The notes under the pieces: model-generated
Told to the model about the DNA's origin: nothing
The model's input: the letters and a program-made list of their open reading frames with translations, nothing else
The model's database searches: none
NCBI RefSeq assembly: GCF_000759435.1
Contig: NZ_JRJG01000003.1
Coordinates: forward strand, 62,001-126,000
Direction of reading: 5' to 3'
DNA length: 64,000 nt
Origin: Hoeflea sp. BAL378
GTDB lineage: Bacteria > Pseudomonadota > Alphaproteobacteria > Rhizobiales > Rhizobiaceae
Translations under genes and position numbers: made by a program
In this document: in pieces, positions 17,405 to 27,660 of the stretch
Position numbering within the stretch: position 1 is the stretch's first letter
Layout of the letters: each line of letters starts with the position of its first letter

Positions 17405-18718
17405 TCACAGCCAACCGCCGGTGAATCCCGCCCGCCGCAGCCCTGTGACCACGTAGGGGCATGCGCGCATAAGGCGCCAAAGCAGATCCGTTCGGAAATT
17501 CTCGCACATCAGCACCACGGGACCGAGGTTGATCCCGAAGTGATAGGGCGACGTCCAGCCGGCATCGGCATCCGCCTCGTCCTGAAAGCTCAGATTGAAG
17601 CTGCACCGAAAGCAATATGCGCCTGTGACTTGCGGATACACGTCCTGAAAATGCGCAATCGTCGGCAACACGATTTCCGGTGCGAACGGCAACGATGCCA
17701 CCACGGCCCACGGCGCGACCGTCCCGTCGTCAGGGCCGTACGGAACGCCGCGGGCGGCATAGTCGAAGAACGCGCGCTCGATGCCGTTGACGCGCCGCGT
17801 CGTCCAGCCTGGCCCGTCGCTCGCGGTCAGGCCCCAGAAGTTCTCTCCGTAGCCCGCAAATTCGAGCGGATTGCGGATCGCGTACTCTTGCTGGACGTAG
17901 GTGGCGCGGCGGCTGTTCTCGAAATAGTCGATGCCTTTGCCTCGCGTGAATGCATCCTGGATTCCGCGGAAGTCTATCCAGATGTGCGAGTACTGGTGGA
18001 TGAAGAGCGGTCCCCCATAGATGAATTCGTAGCCGTAGATTTCCTTCCATTGGTAGGTCGAGGTCCACGCTATGTAGCCCTCTGCAGCCAGCGGATGGGT
18101 TGGTGAGCCCAATGCGAGTACATACAGAAGAGAGGCCTCATCATAGCCTTCCCAGCGGTAAGGCAGAAATCCGCCCTCAGGCGTCCACCCGTGGGTGATC
18201 GTCGCGCCGCCGTTGCAGGCCCATTGCCAGTCCGCCCGGCGGTAGAGCGCATCGGCGAGCGACCGTATCTCCTGCTCGTCTTCACTGTTCCGATCAAAAT
18301 ACGCAGCGGCGGCGAGCGTGCCGGCCAGCAGGAATCCGGTATCGACGGTGGACAGCTCGCAAATGCCCGCGCGCCGCCCGGTCGTCATGTCGAGAAAGTG
18401 ATAGAAGAAGCCCTTGTGCCCGGTCGTGTCAGGGTCCGTGCCCTGCGGGGCGTTGCTGAAGAACCGCAATGCCGCCAGAGTCCGGTCGATTGCACTTATG
18501 CGTGAGATCCATGCGCGCTCGACACCGACGGGGTAGGCCGCCAGGGCGAAACCCACGGCTGCGATGCTCGCGGGCGCGCCCGGCTGCGATTTGTCGGCTA
18601 CGAGGCCATTGGCGAGATTGGTTTCGTTCAGGAAGTAATCGAAGGCATGCCGCTGTAACGCATCCAGCCTCGTTTCTCCGGAGTGGGGCCGTTTCACATG
18701 CGATTGCCGCTGCATCAT
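17405..18718 (-). CDS. Glucoamylase-like / GH144-type glycan hydrolase
   Basis: 437 residues of the bacterial glucoamylase-like fold (PF10091 type, which includes GH144 endo-beta-1,2-glucanases). Typical stretches are GFFYHFLDMTTGRRAGICEL near 115-134, STVDTGFLLAG, GYDEASLLYVLALGSP near 220 and HQYSHIWIDFRG near 265. There is no signal peptide, so a cytoplasmic role on phosphorylated or imported glucans is possible. It ends the minus-strand operon CopB-PPK2-phosphoketolase. The exact substrate is unknown. Confidence 0.78.
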   Translation of the reverse strand: MMQRQSHVKRPHSGETRLDALQRHAFDYFLNETNLANGLVADKSQPGAPASIAAVGFALAAYPVGVERAWISRISAIDRTLAALRFFSNAPQGTDPDTTGHKGFFYHFLDMTTGRRAGICELSTVDTGFLLAGTLAAAAYFDRNSEDEQEIRSLADALYRRADWQWACNGGATITHGWTPEGGFLPYRWEGYDEASLLYVLALGSPTHPLAAEGYIAWTSTYQWKEIYGYEFIYGGPLFIHQYSHIWIDFRGIQDAFTRGKGIDYFENSRRATYVQQEYAIRNPLEFAGYGENFWGLTASDGPGWTTRRVNGIERAFFDYAARGVPYGPDDGTVAPWAVVASLPFAPEIVLPTIAHFQDVYPQVTGAYCFRCSFNLSFQDEADADAGWTSPYHFGINLGPVVLMCENFRTDLLWRLMRACPYVVTGLRRAGFTGGWL

Positions 18719-18823
18719 AAGGCCCGCCTGTTCTTCTTGGGATCGCTGGTCGGCGCATCGATCGTCGCGTTTCTCATACTTTCATCTCCGCAGAGCGATT
18801 TCTGGATCTTTCACGCTCCGGCC

Positions 18824-19645
18824 TCATTTGCCGTCTTCATTGTTGTTTTCGCTGGTCTGGCGGGGTGCCCGCGCCGCCCAGCACATGTCGCAGACCGGAT
18901 CCCCGGCCGAGAGTGTTTGCCGCCGGATATAGTGTCCCCGATGTCCGTCGGCGGCGATCAGATCGGCGCCAGGCCAGTCATATTTGCACCAGCTGTTTGC
19001 GAAGCCGGCCAGTGCTTCAGGATCGCCCGTCTCGTCGGCAATGCGCCGGGCAAAGCTTTGCGGGGGACAGTGCGTGAAGTGCGTGTGGATGTCCTCGCCT
19101 TTTCGAAAGACTTCGGCGGCGTAGCCGGGGGCACCCACGGGCCGGAAGGGGAAAACGAGCAGCCCGCGGATGCTCCAGCGCAATCGCTTTCCCGGGTCGC
19201 GGGTGACGAGGCGAGCGGGCAGGGACGAGAGGGCAAGCTGCCTGCGATAGACGGACCAACCGATGTCCGCCAAGGCGTCCCGCGCGCTTTGGGGATCAAG
19301 ATCTCGGTCACGCAGCGTCCGGTCGGCCGCAACGGTATAGATCGCAAGCTCGACCATGAGGCGACTGCCGAAATTTGGCAATGCGTCAAGCTGCGCCACC
19401 GGGCGCAGGAGCGCCGTCCTCGTTGAGACCTGGCTCAGGAACAAATCGATGTCGTTCTGCAACCAGCGAATTTCACCGCCCGTCTTGTTCCTCAGGCTTC
19501 TGTCGATGAGAACGCGCTCAGCTGCGTTGCAGATAAAGCGCCACAGGATCCAGCGCATGATGCGCCAGTGAAAGCCGCTTTTCTCGATTGCATCGTCGTG
19601 CTCGCTCATGGCTTGCTCATTTCCCCGGTAGGGCGGTTTGCTCAT
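18824..19645 (-). CDS. Possible L-2-amino-thiazoline-4-carboxylate hydrolase-like protein
   Basis: About 273 residues. An amphipathic N-terminal region precedes a central [20 protein letters not shown] segment, a [11 protein letters not shown] stretch and a C-terminal GDPVCDMCW motif. This pattern resembles the ATC hydrolase family (PF14196), but I rate the match as moderate. The start at 19645 overlaps the phosphoketolase stop (ATGA), suggesting translational coupling; ATG 19609 is an alternative. The two Cys in CDMCW and the Cys in HCPP could bind metal. Confidence 0.55.
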   Translation of the reverse strand: MSKPPYRGNEQAMSEHDDAIEKSGFHWRIMRWILWRFICNAAERVLIDRSLRNKTGGEIRWLQNDIDLFLSQVSTRTALLRPVAQLDALPNFGSRLMVELAIYTVAADRTLRDRDLDPQSARDALADIGWSVYRRQLALSSLPARLVTRDPGKRLRWSIRGLLVFPFRPVGAPGYAAEVFRKGEDIHTHFTHCPPQSFARRIADETGDPEALAGFANSWCKYDWPGADLIAADGHRGHYIRRQTLSAGDPVCDMCWAARAPRQTSENNNEDGK

Positions 19646-22038
19646 GCTTGCCTGGAAGTATTGGAATGCGCTCCATTTGCGGCCCATTGCCAGTTTCGGA
19701 TTTCTGGCATGTCCTCGCCGTGCTGTCGGATGTAGGATCCGTGAGCGGAGAGTTTGGCGCCGATGAATTGAGCGAAGGCTGCCGCTGCCGGACCTAATCC
19801 CGGCACCTGGTCGATGGCGGCTTTGGCCAGATGGAACCGGTCAAGCTCGTTGAGCACGACCATGTCGAATGGTGTGGTGGTCGTTCCCTCTTCCTTGAAC
19901 CCGTGAACGTGCAGATTGTGATGGTTAGCTCGACGATAGGTCAGCTTGTGAATCAGCAGGGGATACCCGTGATAGGCAAAGATGATGGGTTTGTCCCTGG
20001 TGAACAGGGCATCGAAATCCTCATCACTGAGGCCGTGCGGATGCTGGTTCTGTGACTGCAAAGTCATCAGATCGACCACGTTGACGACCCGGATCTTCAG
20101 TGCCGGGAAATGCTGCCGAAGCAACTCCACCGCGGCCAGCGTTTCCATGGTCGGGACGTCGCCGGCGCAGGCCATCACCAAGTCAGGCTCGCTGCCATCG
20201 TCATTGCTGGCCCATTCCCAGATACCCAGCCCGGCGGTGCAGTGCCTGATGGCTGCGTCCATATCGAGCCACTGCGGTGACGGTTGTTTGCCTGCGACAA
20301 TGACGTTGACGTAGTTTCGGCTGCGCAGGCAATGATCGGTAACGGAGAGCAGGGTATTGGCGTCAGGCGGCAGATAGACGCGGATGACCTCCGCCTTCTT
20401 GCTCATGACATGGTCGATGAAGCCGGGATCCTGATGGCTGAAACCGTTATGGTCCTGGCGCCACACGTGTGATGAAAGCAGGTAGTTCAGGGAAGCAACC
20501 GGCCGCCGCCATGGAATGTGGTTTGCAACGTCGAGCCACTTGGCATGTTGGTTGAACATCGAATCGATGATGTGGATGAAGGCTTCGTAGCAGGAGAAAA
20601 AGCCATGTCTGCCCGTGAGCAGATATCCTTCGAGCCATCCTTCGCACTGGTGCTCGCTCAAGACCTCCATCACCCGGCCGTCCGGCGCAACATGGTCGTC
20701 GCCGGGAACTGTTTCCGCGGTCGAACAACGGTTGGTCACCTCGAATACCGCACCCCAGCGGTTCGACGCCGTTTCGTCCGGACTGAAAACGCGGAAGGTT
20801 TCGGGGTTCAGTTTGATCACGTCGCGGATCAGTTCGCCCTGGACGCGCGTAGCTTCCGCACTCACGCTACCGGGTTTCGGAATCTTCACCGCGTAGTCTC
20901 GGAAATCCGGAAGGTGCAAGTCGCGCAACAGCAGGCCGCCATTGGCATGCGGATTGGCGCCCATCCGCCGCGGGCCGCACGGGGCCAGTTCAGCGAGTTC
21001 GGGCCGGAGCCTGCCGGTCTCGTCGAACAGTTCTCGCGGGCGATAGCTCTCCAGCCACTCTTCCAGAACCTTTACGTGCCCGGGATGGCTCATGTCGCCC
21101 ATGGGCACCTGGTGCGAGCGATAGGTTCCCTCCGTCGGTTTGCCGTCGACCTCCTTCGGGCCAGTCCAACCTTTCGGTGACCGCAAAATGATCATCGGCC
21201 AGAGCGGACGCTTCTTGAATCCGTTGGCGCGGGCATCTTGCTGGATGTGGCGGATGCTTTCGACCACGGTATCCAGCGTCTCAGCCATGAGCTGATGCAT
21301 CTCCATCGGATCGTCGCCCTCGACGAAGTGAGGCGTGTAGCCGTAGCCGCGAAACAGCGATTCGAGCTCGTCACGGGGAATGCGGGCAAGCACGGTGGGG
21401 CCTGCTATCTTGTAGCCGTTCAGATGCAGGATCGGCAGGACCGCGCCGTCGTGCACCGGATTGAGAAATTTGTTGGAATGCCAGCTGGTGGCGAGTGGAC
21501 CGGTTTCCGCCTCGCCGTCGCCCACGACGCAGGCGACCAGGAGGTCGGGATTGTCGAAGGCGGCACCGTAGGCGTGCGACAGGCAATAGCCGAGTTCACC
21601 ACCTTCATTGATGGAGCCCGGGGTCTCCGCCGCCACGTGACTGGGAATGCCGCCGGGAAATGAAAACTGCGTGAACAGCTTTTTCATCCCCGCTTCGTCC
21701 TGTGAGATGTCCGGGTAGAGCTCGCTATAGCTGCCCTCGAGATAGGTATTGGCCACGAGACCCGGGCCGCCATGCCCGGGCCCGGTGACATACAGCATGT
21801 TCAGGTCTAGCTTTTTGATAACGCGGTTCAAGTGGACATAGATGAAGTTCAACCCCGGCGTAGTGCCCCAGTGGCCGAGCAGTCGTGGCTTGACGTGCTC
21901 AAGACTCAAGGGAATTTTGAGCAAGGGATTGTCATACAGATAGATCTGGCCAACCGAGAGATAGTTGGCTGCACGCCAATAGGCGTCCATCTTCTGGATG
22001 AGGTCGAGCGAAAGCGGGCTGTTCACAGGCCTATTCAT
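19642..22038 (-). CDS. xfp: Phosphoketolase (xylulose-5-P / fructose-6-P)
   Basis: About 798 residues from the ATG at 22038 (AGGACA upstream; a TTG at 22074 is less likely). A thiamine-diphosphate enzyme that splits xylulose-5-P or fructose-6-P with phosphate into acetyl-phosphate plus glyceraldehyde-3-P or erythrose-4-P. Visible signatures are [27 protein letters not shown], the ThDP site [19 protein letters not shown], and a C-terminal YHGYP. Length is as expected. The product feeds AckA and Pta encoded 5-8 kb upstream. Confidence 0.95.
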   Translation of the reverse strand: MNRPVNSPLSLDLIQKMDAYWRAANYLSVGQIYLYDNPLLKIPLSLEHVKPRLLGHWGTTPGLNFIYVHLNRVIKKLDLNMLYVTGPGHGGPGLVANTYLEGSYSELYPDISQDEAGMKKLFTQFSFPGGIPSHVAAETPGSINEGGELGYCLSHAYGAAFDNPDLLVACVVGDGEAETGPLATSWHSNKFLNPVHDGAVLPILHLNGYKIAGPTVLARIPRDELESLFRGYGYTPHFVEGDDPMEMHQLMAETLDTVVESIRHIQQDARANGFKKRPLWPMIILRSPKGWTGPKEVDGKPTEGTYRSHQVPMGDMSHPGHVKVLEEWLESYRPRELFDETGRLRPELAELAPCGPRRMGANPHANGGLLLRDLHLPDFRDYAVKIPKPGSVSAEATRVQGELIRDVIKLNPETFRVFSPDETASNRWGAVFEVTNRCSTAETVPGDDHVAPDGRVMEVLSEHQCEGWLEGYLLTGRHGFFSCYEAFIHIIDSMFNQHAKWLDVANHIPWRRPVASLNYLLSSHVWRQDHNGFSHQDPGFIDHVMSKKAEVIRVYLPPDANTLLSVTDHCLRSRNYVNVIVAGKQPSPQWLDMDAAIRHCTAGLGIWEWASNDDGSEPDLVMACAGDVPTMETLAAVELLRQHFPALKIRVVNVVDLMTLQSQNQHPHGLSDEDFDALFTRDKPIIFAYHGYPLLIHKLTYRRANHHNLHVHGFKEEGTTTTPFDMVVLNELDRFHLAKAAIDQVPGLGPAAAAFAQFIGAKLSAHGSYIRQHGEDMPEIRNWQWAANGAHSNTSRQA

Positions 22039-22083
22039 CGAAGTGTCCTGCAGGGGGTGTAAACGCCGCTTCAAGCTTGGAAC

Positions 22084-22881
22084 TCATGGTGCGATCCTGC
22101 CGCTTTGTATATGCTCCTCTGCAAAGTCGAACACGATATCCGGATCCGGTTGGGCCAGGTGTGCATCCTTGTCGGGGCAGTCGACGCGGGCCATGAGGTG
22201 GCGGATGACATTGAGCCGGGCCTGCTTCTTGTCATCGGCCCGCACGACGTGCCAGGGCAGGTCTTCGCTATGGGTCCGAGTGAGCATTTCGTTGCGCGCG
22301 TCGCTGTAATCGTCCCAGCGCCGCAGCGCGCTCTTGTCAATGGGGCTGATCTTCCATTGCTTGAGCGGATCAATCCGCCGATCTGCCAGTCTTTTCTTCT
22401 GTTCGGATTTCGATATGTCGAGATAATACTTGAAAAGCTGCGTTCCGGAGCCAGTGAGCATGCGCTCGAATGGCAAAACGGAGCGCATGAACTCCTCGTG
22501 TTCTGCATCCGTGCAGAACCCCATCACCTTTTCGACGCCGGCCCGGTTGTACCAGCTGCGGTTCATGACGACCATTTCTTGGCTGGCAGGCAGGCTGGCG
22601 ACATAGCGCTTGAAGTACCAGCTGTTGTGGTCGCGGTCGGAGGGTTTGCCGAGCGCAACGACCCGGGTGTCGCGCGGGCTGAGATGCGCGGTAAGGCGCT
22701 TGATCACGCCGTCCTTTCCTGAAGCATCACGACCTTCGAGCAGGATCAGGATGCGGAGATCGTTTTTGATCAGGTGTCGCTGCAGTTTCACCAGCTCAAC
22801 CTGAAGGCTGTGGAGGGTTTGCTTGTAGCCTTCGGGCTCCGGTGCGGCCTTCCTTTTCGTTTTCTTGCTCATTGCAGGCAC
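22084..22881 (-). CDS. ppk2: Polyphosphate kinase 2
   Basis: 265 residues of the PPK2 family, which move phosphate between polyphosphate and nucleotides. Walker A EGRDASGKD is at 49-57; the lid has GKPSDRDHNSWYFKRY; Walker B lies in MVVMNRSWYNRAGVEKVMGF. A 1-domain form, so probably NDP or NMP kinase activity. The start is GTG 22881 with AAAGGG upstream, or ATG 22872. It sits 46 bases before the phosphoketolase start and follows the CopB ATPase, making it part of an ATP-supply cluster. Confidence 0.93.
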   Translation of the reverse strand: MPAMSKKTKRKAAPEPEGYKQTLHSLQVELVKLQRHLIKNDLRILILLEGRDASGKDGVIKRLTAHLSPRDTRVVALGKPSDRDHNSWYFKRYVASLPASQEMVVMNRSWYNRAGVEKVMGFCTDAEHEEFMRSVLPFERMLTGSGTQLFKYYLDISKSEQKKRLADRRIDPLKQWKISPIDKSALRRWDDYSDARNEMLTRTHSEDLPWHVVRADDKKQARLNVIRHLMARVDCPDKDAHLAQPDPDIVFDFAEEHIQSGRIAP

Positions 22882-23011
22882 CCAAACCCTTTCAATTCAT
22901 GAGGCGCAGGTCGCGCATCTAGACCCCGAAAGACACCGCGGAGGATCGGGCTGTTCCTGACAAGACAGACGATTGCGCCGCAGGAGGCGATGCGACTGGC
23001 CGCTGACACAT

Positions 23012-25441
23012 TCAAAGTTTTACTCGCTTCAAGAGTTGCGCGTTGATCGCCACCACGACCGTGCTCGCCGACATGAGTATTGCGCCCACGGCGGGCGTGA
23101 GGAGGATACCCCAAGGCGCAAGCACTCCTGCGGCAAGCGGAATGGCAAAGATGTTGTAGCCTGCCGCCAGCCAGAGGTTCTGTTTCATCTTGCGATATGT
23201 GACCCGGCTCAGCGTGATGATGCGGGGGATGTCGCGGGGGTCCGATCGCACCAACACGATATGCCCTGCCTCGACGGCTACGTCGGCTCCGGCGCCAATC
23301 GCAATCCCGATGTCTGCGGTGGCAAGGGCGGGTGCGTCATTCACCCCATCTCCAATCATAGCCACCTTCTTGCCTTGGGCCTGCAACTCGCGGACCTTGG
23401 ACGCTTTGTCATCGGGCAGCACTTCAGCGAAAACTGTATCGATGCCAAGCTCTTTCGCAACCGCATCGGCCACCGCCTGTGCGTCGCCCGTCAACATGGC
23501 AACCTCAATGCCCCGTTCATGCAGCGCCGCGATGGCTTCACGGCTTTCCTCGCGTATCGCATCCGCCACGGCATAGACAGCCAGCGCCTTGCCCGCCTGG
23601 ACGAGATAGATCGCTGCTTGGCCATTGCCGGCTGCGGCTTCGGAGGCAGCCTGAAGCGCTGGTGGAACATCGACGTTTTCCGCCTTGAGCAGCGCCGGCC
23701 CTCCCATATGGTACTCGACCCCGTCAATTGTGGCTGCAACGCCCTTGCCGGTGATCGCGCGGAATCCGTCGGCTGATGGGACCGCGATGCCTTTGTCTTC
23801 CGCAGTTTTGACGATCCCCCGGGCGATAGGATGCTGGGATTCAGCTTCAATACCAGACGCGATGCGAAGGGCCTCGTCCTCCTGCAGGCCTTCCGCGACG
23901 GAACTTGCAACGATCCGGAACTCGCCCAGCGTCAATGTTCCGGTCTTGTCGAAAATTACGGTGTCAAGATTGCGGGCCTCCTCGAGCCCACGGCGGTCCC
24001 GGACAAGAAGGCCGTTACGAGCGCCCAGAGTCGTGGAGATGGCCACCACCAACGGCACCGCCAGCCCGAGGGCATGAGGGCAGGCGATCACCAGAACCGT
24101 CACCATTCGCACCACGGCAAAATCCAGCTCAGCGCCAAGCAATTGCCACGCCACAAATGTTAGCACCGCCGCGCCAATCGCTAGGACGGTAAGCATCCGG
24201 GCTGCGCGATCGGCCAGGTGCTGAGATCTCGATTTGGAGGTCTGCGCATCGGCCACCAGCCGCATGATGCCGGACAGCTTGGTCTTATCGCCCGTTCCGG
24301 TGACCTCAATGCGCAGGGATCCTTCTCCGTTGATCGTGGCGGCAATCACTTCATCGCCTTCGCCCTTTTTCACGGGTCGCGATTCACCGGTGATCATCGC
24401 CTCGTCAATGGCGCTCATGCCCTTGCGCACGACGCCGTCCGCAGGAACGCTTTCACCAGGGCGCACCAGCAACAGGTCGCCATTGCGCAAGGCGCTGATG
24501 TCGACCGTTTCCTCACCCGTATCGGTGATCCGCGTTGCCGTGTCTGGCAAAAGCTTCGCCAGTTCCTTCAAAGCACCCTGAGCCTGATTGATGGACCGCA
24601 TTTCTATCCAGTGGCCGAGCAGCATGATCGCGACCAGCGTTGCCAGCTCCCACCACAGTGGCATCGAGTCGATCAACCCAAGCTGAACCACCCAGGAGAA
24701 GATGAATGCGACCGTGATGGCGAGTGAGATGAGGGTCATCATCCCCGGCAGCCGGTCTCTGAGCTCGCGCCACGCGCCTTGTAGGAAAACCAGGCCGCCG
24801 TAGAGGAAGACGACAGTAGAGAGCACAGGCGCCATCCAATCCGATCCGGGGAACGCCGGAGCCTGGTAGCCGAGCAAATCCTGGATGGGGGCCGACCAGA
24901 TGACAACCGGAACGGTGACAGCGAGCGACAGCCAGAACCGGTCCCGGAACTTCTCGGGAGAATGGCCCTGATGTTTGTCATGGCTATTGTGGCCCGCATG
25001 GTCGGATGAGGGTTCCGGCGTGTCGGTCTGACTGCCAGATGAGGACTTCGACGCATCCGGCACCGTGCCGTCGTGTTTTTTATGTCCTGCATGCGCGTCA
25101 TGCGTGGCGGCAGGTGTTTCCACCGCTGATTTCTGTGTGGCAGATAAGAGGGCGGCTGCCGGTTCGCTGTCGTCTAGGTGGTCTTCATGATCCTTGGTGG
25201 CTGCTACCTCAGGAGGTGCATCCTCAGCGGGTCTGTTGGATTGCAATCCAAGCTCGTGCACGGTTGATTTGATATCGGAAACCGCAACCCGGGTTTCGTC
25301 ATAGCGGACGGTGGCGTTCTTCGCGGCGAAATTCACCGTAACGCTTTCAACGCCGGGTACTTCGCCGATCCGACGCTCCACTTCATCAAGGCTCCATACC
25401 GACAACATGTCATCAACTTTGATCACGCTTGTTTTCATCAT
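23012..25441 (-). CDS. copB: CopB-type copper P1B ATPase (CPH motif), His-rich N-terminus
   Basis: 809 residues. The N-terminal 65 residues fold like an HMA domain, but the CxxC is missing (DDMLSVWSLDEVERR). A long His/Asp-rich linker follows to about residue 165 (HDAHAGHKKHDG, HAGHNSHDKHQGH). The membrane metal site is Cys454-Pro-His456, placing it in the P1B-3/CopB group, and Asp498 in DKTGT is phosphorylated. GDGVND is present. AAAGGA precedes the ATG. It heads the CopB-PPK2-xfp operon behind an ECF-type promoter. Cu export is likely; Cu(II) versus Cu(I) is uncertain. Confidence 0.9.
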   Translation of the reverse strand: MMKTSVIKVDDMLSVWSLDEVERRIGEVPGVESVTVNFAAKNATVRYDETRVAVSDIKSTVHELGLQSNRPAEDAPPEVAATKDHEDHLDDSEPAAALLSATQKSAVETPAATHDAHAGHKKHDGTVPDASKSSSGSQTDTPEPSSDHAGHNSHDKHQGHSPEKFRDRFWLSLAVTVPVVIWSAPIQDLLGYQAPAFPGSDWMAPVLSTVVFLYGGLVFLQGAWRELRDRLPGMMTLISLAITVAFIFSWVVQLGLIDSMPLWWELATLVAIMLLGHWIEMRSINQAQGALKELAKLLPDTATRITDTGEETVDISALRNGDLLLVRPGESVPADGVVRKGMSAIDEAMITGESRPVKKGEGDEVIAATINGEGSLRIEVTGTGDKTKLSGIMRLVADAQTSKSRSQHLADRAARMLTVLAIGAAVLTFVAWQLLGAELDFAVVRMVTVLVIACPHALGLAVPLVVAISTTLGARNGLLVRDRRGLEEARNLDTVIFDKTGTLTLGEFRIVASSVAEGLQEDEALRIASGIEAESQHPIARGIVKTAEDKGIAVPSADGFRAITGKGVAATIDGVEYHMGGPALLKAENVDVPPALQAASEAAAGNGQAAIYLVQAGKALAVYAVADAIREESREAIAALHERGIEVAMLTGDAQAVADAVAKELGIDTVFAEVLPDDKASKVRELQAQGKKVAMIGDGVNDAPALATADIGIAIGAGADVAVEAGHIVLVRSDPRDIPRIITLSRVTYRKMKQNLWLAAGYNIFAIPLAAGVLAPWGILLTPAVGAILMSASTVVVAINAQLLKRVKL

Positions 25442-25801
25442 CTGTTCCTTTGGCGGTCTTCGACCTTGGGCGTTAGGCTATCTCGTCAATGGTGTTTCGG
25501 CCTCTACAGCCGACATCTAGAGCTTTGATTTTCAGTAATCGCGGACTGCAGGAGCCAAGGAATTCAACGCTGGCACCTGATGCTTGCCATTCCCTTGGTG
25601 ACGTGTTGCAGGAATCTAGACGCAGGTCCGCTTCGGATATTACAGATATTGGCTCGCAGTTCCGAATACTGACCTCCCGGTGTCGTCGGATTGCTCCCGA
25701 GTGCCGTCTGTCGGTCTGCTCCGAACGCAACATTGTATTCAAGCGCAGCTTTGTGATTAAGATGTCACTTCTGCAGTTAATAGAGTTCCTTGTTGGGATG
25801 C
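25442..25801. other. Intergenic region upstream of copB
   Basis: No supported gene in 360 bases. It carries the putative ECF promoter at 25618-25643 on the minus strand, 177 bases before copB. Frames on both strands lack ribosome sites and recognisable products. Confidence 0.6.
25618..25643 (-). promoter_or_regulatory. Putative ECF promoter of the copB-ppk2-xfp operon
   Basis: On the minus strand GTAAT, 16 bases, CGTCTA. It is oriented toward copB, leaving a 177-base leader. Confidence 0.55.
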
Positions 25802-26614
25802 CTAATGAAACACCATGCTGGCAACGTGGAATCCTGCGTCAACATGCATAACTTCGCCTGTCGTGCCCGTCGTGTAGTCGCTGGCCAGTAGCAGGGCTGC
25901 GCGGCCAACCTCGTCCGGTGTCACTGTTCGCCGCAAGGGAGCTTTCTTGATGGTTTCGTCGATCAGTTCGTCGAAATGTTCGATTCCAGATGACGCCCGC
26001 GTCCGTATGGCGCCAGCAGAAATAGCGTTGACCCGGATCGCTTTTGGGCCAAGTTCGTGCGCAAGATAACGCACTGATGATTCAAGGGCTGCTTTGACGG
26101 GTCCCATGACGTTGTAGTGGTCCACAACCTTTTCGGCACCTAGAAAGCTGAGCGTTATCAGACTGCCGCCTTTGGTCATAAGCGGCTCGGCCAATTTGGC
26201 CATCCGGATGAATGAATGGCACGAGACCAGCATTGATTGGGCGAACCCTGCGCTTGAACTGTCCGTCAATCGACCGTGCAGATCCTCTGCCGGTGCCCAA
26301 GCGATCGAGTGCAGGAGGAAATCAAGACGGCCCCATGTTTTCTCTATGGTTGCGAAAACCGCTTCCAATGAACCCTCCTGCGTTACATCACAGGGCATGA
26401 AAATCGGCGCGGCGACACGCTTTGCCAGTGGTTCGACATAGGCCAGGGCCTTGTTGTTGAAATAGGTCAGGGCCAGGTCAGCGCCGGCAGCGTGGAAATG
26501 CTGTGTGGCAGCCCAGGCTAGGCTATGTTCATTGGCGATGCCCACGACAAGACCCTTCTTTGCTGAAAGGTCGAGCGCTTCAGCCGGATTGATCGGTCTG
26601 ACGGAAATGGTCAT
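25802..26614 (-). CDS. fabI: Enoyl-ACP reductase (NADH), FabI type
   Basis: 270-residue SDR enzyme reducing trans-2-enoyl-ACP in fatty acid synthesis. The cofactor site VVGIANEHSLAWA is near residue 23, and the catalytic Tyr167-x6-Lys174 lies in YNVMGPVKAA. The ATG overlaps the pta stop as ATGA. Its presence with pta and ackA, rather than in a fatty-acid locus, suggests an additional stress-related copy that could draw acetyl-CoA and NADH into lipid or oxidise NADH. That role is inference. Confidence 0.92.
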   Translation of the reverse strand: MTISVRPINPAEALDLSAKKGLVVGIANEHSLAWAATQHFHAAGADLALTYFNNKALAYVEPLAKRVAAPIFMPCDVTQEGSLEAVFATIEKTWGRLDFLLHSIAWAPAEDLHGRLTDSSSAGFAQSMLVSCHSFIRMAKLAEPLMTKGGSLITLSFLGAEKVVDHYNVMGPVKAALESSVRYLAHELGPKAIRVNAISAGAIRTRASSGIEHFDELIDETIKKAPLRRTVTPDEVGRAALLLASDYTTGTTGEVMHVDAGFHVASMVFH

Positions 26615-27657
26615 TGCGCGGCTACCTCGAATTGTGGCTGGGTGCCGACCGAAACTGGTTGCAGGTTTGACACGACGGGCAGGGGACAGCAGGCATCTTC
26701 CAGTTGCGGTGCGGTGGCAATGCTGCTTTCAGCGGGACCCGGTCGCGGTTCAACCTGCGGTCTGCGGTGGTACATCAGGGCAGCAATCGCCAATGCCGGG
26801 TCAGCGCGCGAGGTCAGTACCACCGGCGCTGCCAACCCGATCGCAATCCCCGCCGCAACGCCCCCGGCAAAATATTCCAGCGTCTTGGCCAGAATATTGC
26901 CCGAGACAAGATCTGGCACCAGCAAGATATCGGCAGAGCCTGCGACGTCAGACAAAACACCTTTCTCGGTTGCAGCGCGCGCCGAGATGGCATTGTCGAG
27001 CGCCAGCGGCCCATCCACCTCGGCCCCAGTGATCTGGCCGCGTCGGGACATCAGAGTGAGAGAGGCGGCATCCAGCGTCGAGGCGATGTCGACCGTCACG
27101 GTCTCTACTGCCGACAGCACTGCAACCTTTGGCCTCACCACACCCAACATACGGAACAGATCGACCGCATTCTGGCAAATCTGCGCCTTGGCGGTGAGTT
27201 CGGGCGCAATGTTGATTGCTGCGTCGGTGATACCGAGCAGTCGGTCATGACTGGGCAGCGCCACTACAAAGACATGGCTGACGCGTCGTCCCGGAAGTCG
27301 CAGTCCGAGGGTCTTGTCGAGAAGCGCGCGCATGAAGATATCGGTATGCAGGTTGCCCTTCATCACCACGTCTGCTCGGCCCTCATGCACCAGAGCGACC
27401 ACACGGGCCGCCGCCTCAGCATCGTCGGCCACAGCGATAATCGCGTCCTCCGCAACCGTCCAGCCCAGATCTGCGGCGATTGTGCGGATGGCATTCGGGT
27501 CGCCGACCAAGAGCGGCGTAACCAGACCGGCACGTTCGGCATCGCGCAGCGTTTCCAGCACCACTGTCTGAGCGGCATCGGCAACCGCAACGCGGACCGG
27601 GCCTGCCTTGCACGCCGCCGTGGCCAGGGCTTCAAACGGTTCGAAGTTATCTTTCAT
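26611..27657 (-). CDS. pta: Phosphate acetyl/butyryl-transferase
   Basis: 348 residues of the PTA/PTB fold. Typical stretches: LPGRRVSHVFVVALPSHDRL, DAAINIAPELTAKAQICQNAVDLFR, DGPLALDNAI near 225, and LVPDLVSGNILAKTLEYFAGG near 255. It interconverts acetyl-CoA plus phosphate and acetyl-phosphate. It lies between ackA (3-base gap, good GGGAGG ribosome site) and fabI (4-base overlap). With phosphoketolase it gives a route from sugar phosphates to acetyl-CoA without pyruvate. Butyryl specificity cannot be excluded. Confidence 0.9.
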   Translation of the reverse strand: MKDNFEPFEALATAACKAGPVRVAVADAAQTVVLETLRDAERAGLVTPLLVGDPNAIRTIAADLGWTVAEDAIIAVADDAEAAARVVALVHEGRADVVMKGNLHTDIFMRALLDKTLGLRLPGRRVSHVFVVALPSHDRLLGITDAAINIAPELTAKAQICQNAVDLFRMLGVVRPKVAVLSAVETVTVDIASTLDAASLTLMSRRGQITGAEVDGPLALDNAISARAATEKGVLSDVAGSADILLVPDLVSGNILAKTLEYFAGGVAAGIAIGLAAPVVLTSRADPALAIAALMYHRRPQVEPRPGPAESSIATAPQLEDACCPLPVVSNLQPVSVGTQPQFEVAAQ

Positions 27658-27660
27658 TGC

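Noticed and set aside
17255-18106. Plus-strand 283-codon frame
   Set aside because: Antisense to the glucoamylase-like gene, with no ribosome site.
18683-19426. Plus-strand frame with hydrophobic N-terminus
   Set aside because: Overlaps two minus-strand genes; only the first 50 codons look like a protein, and no family matches.
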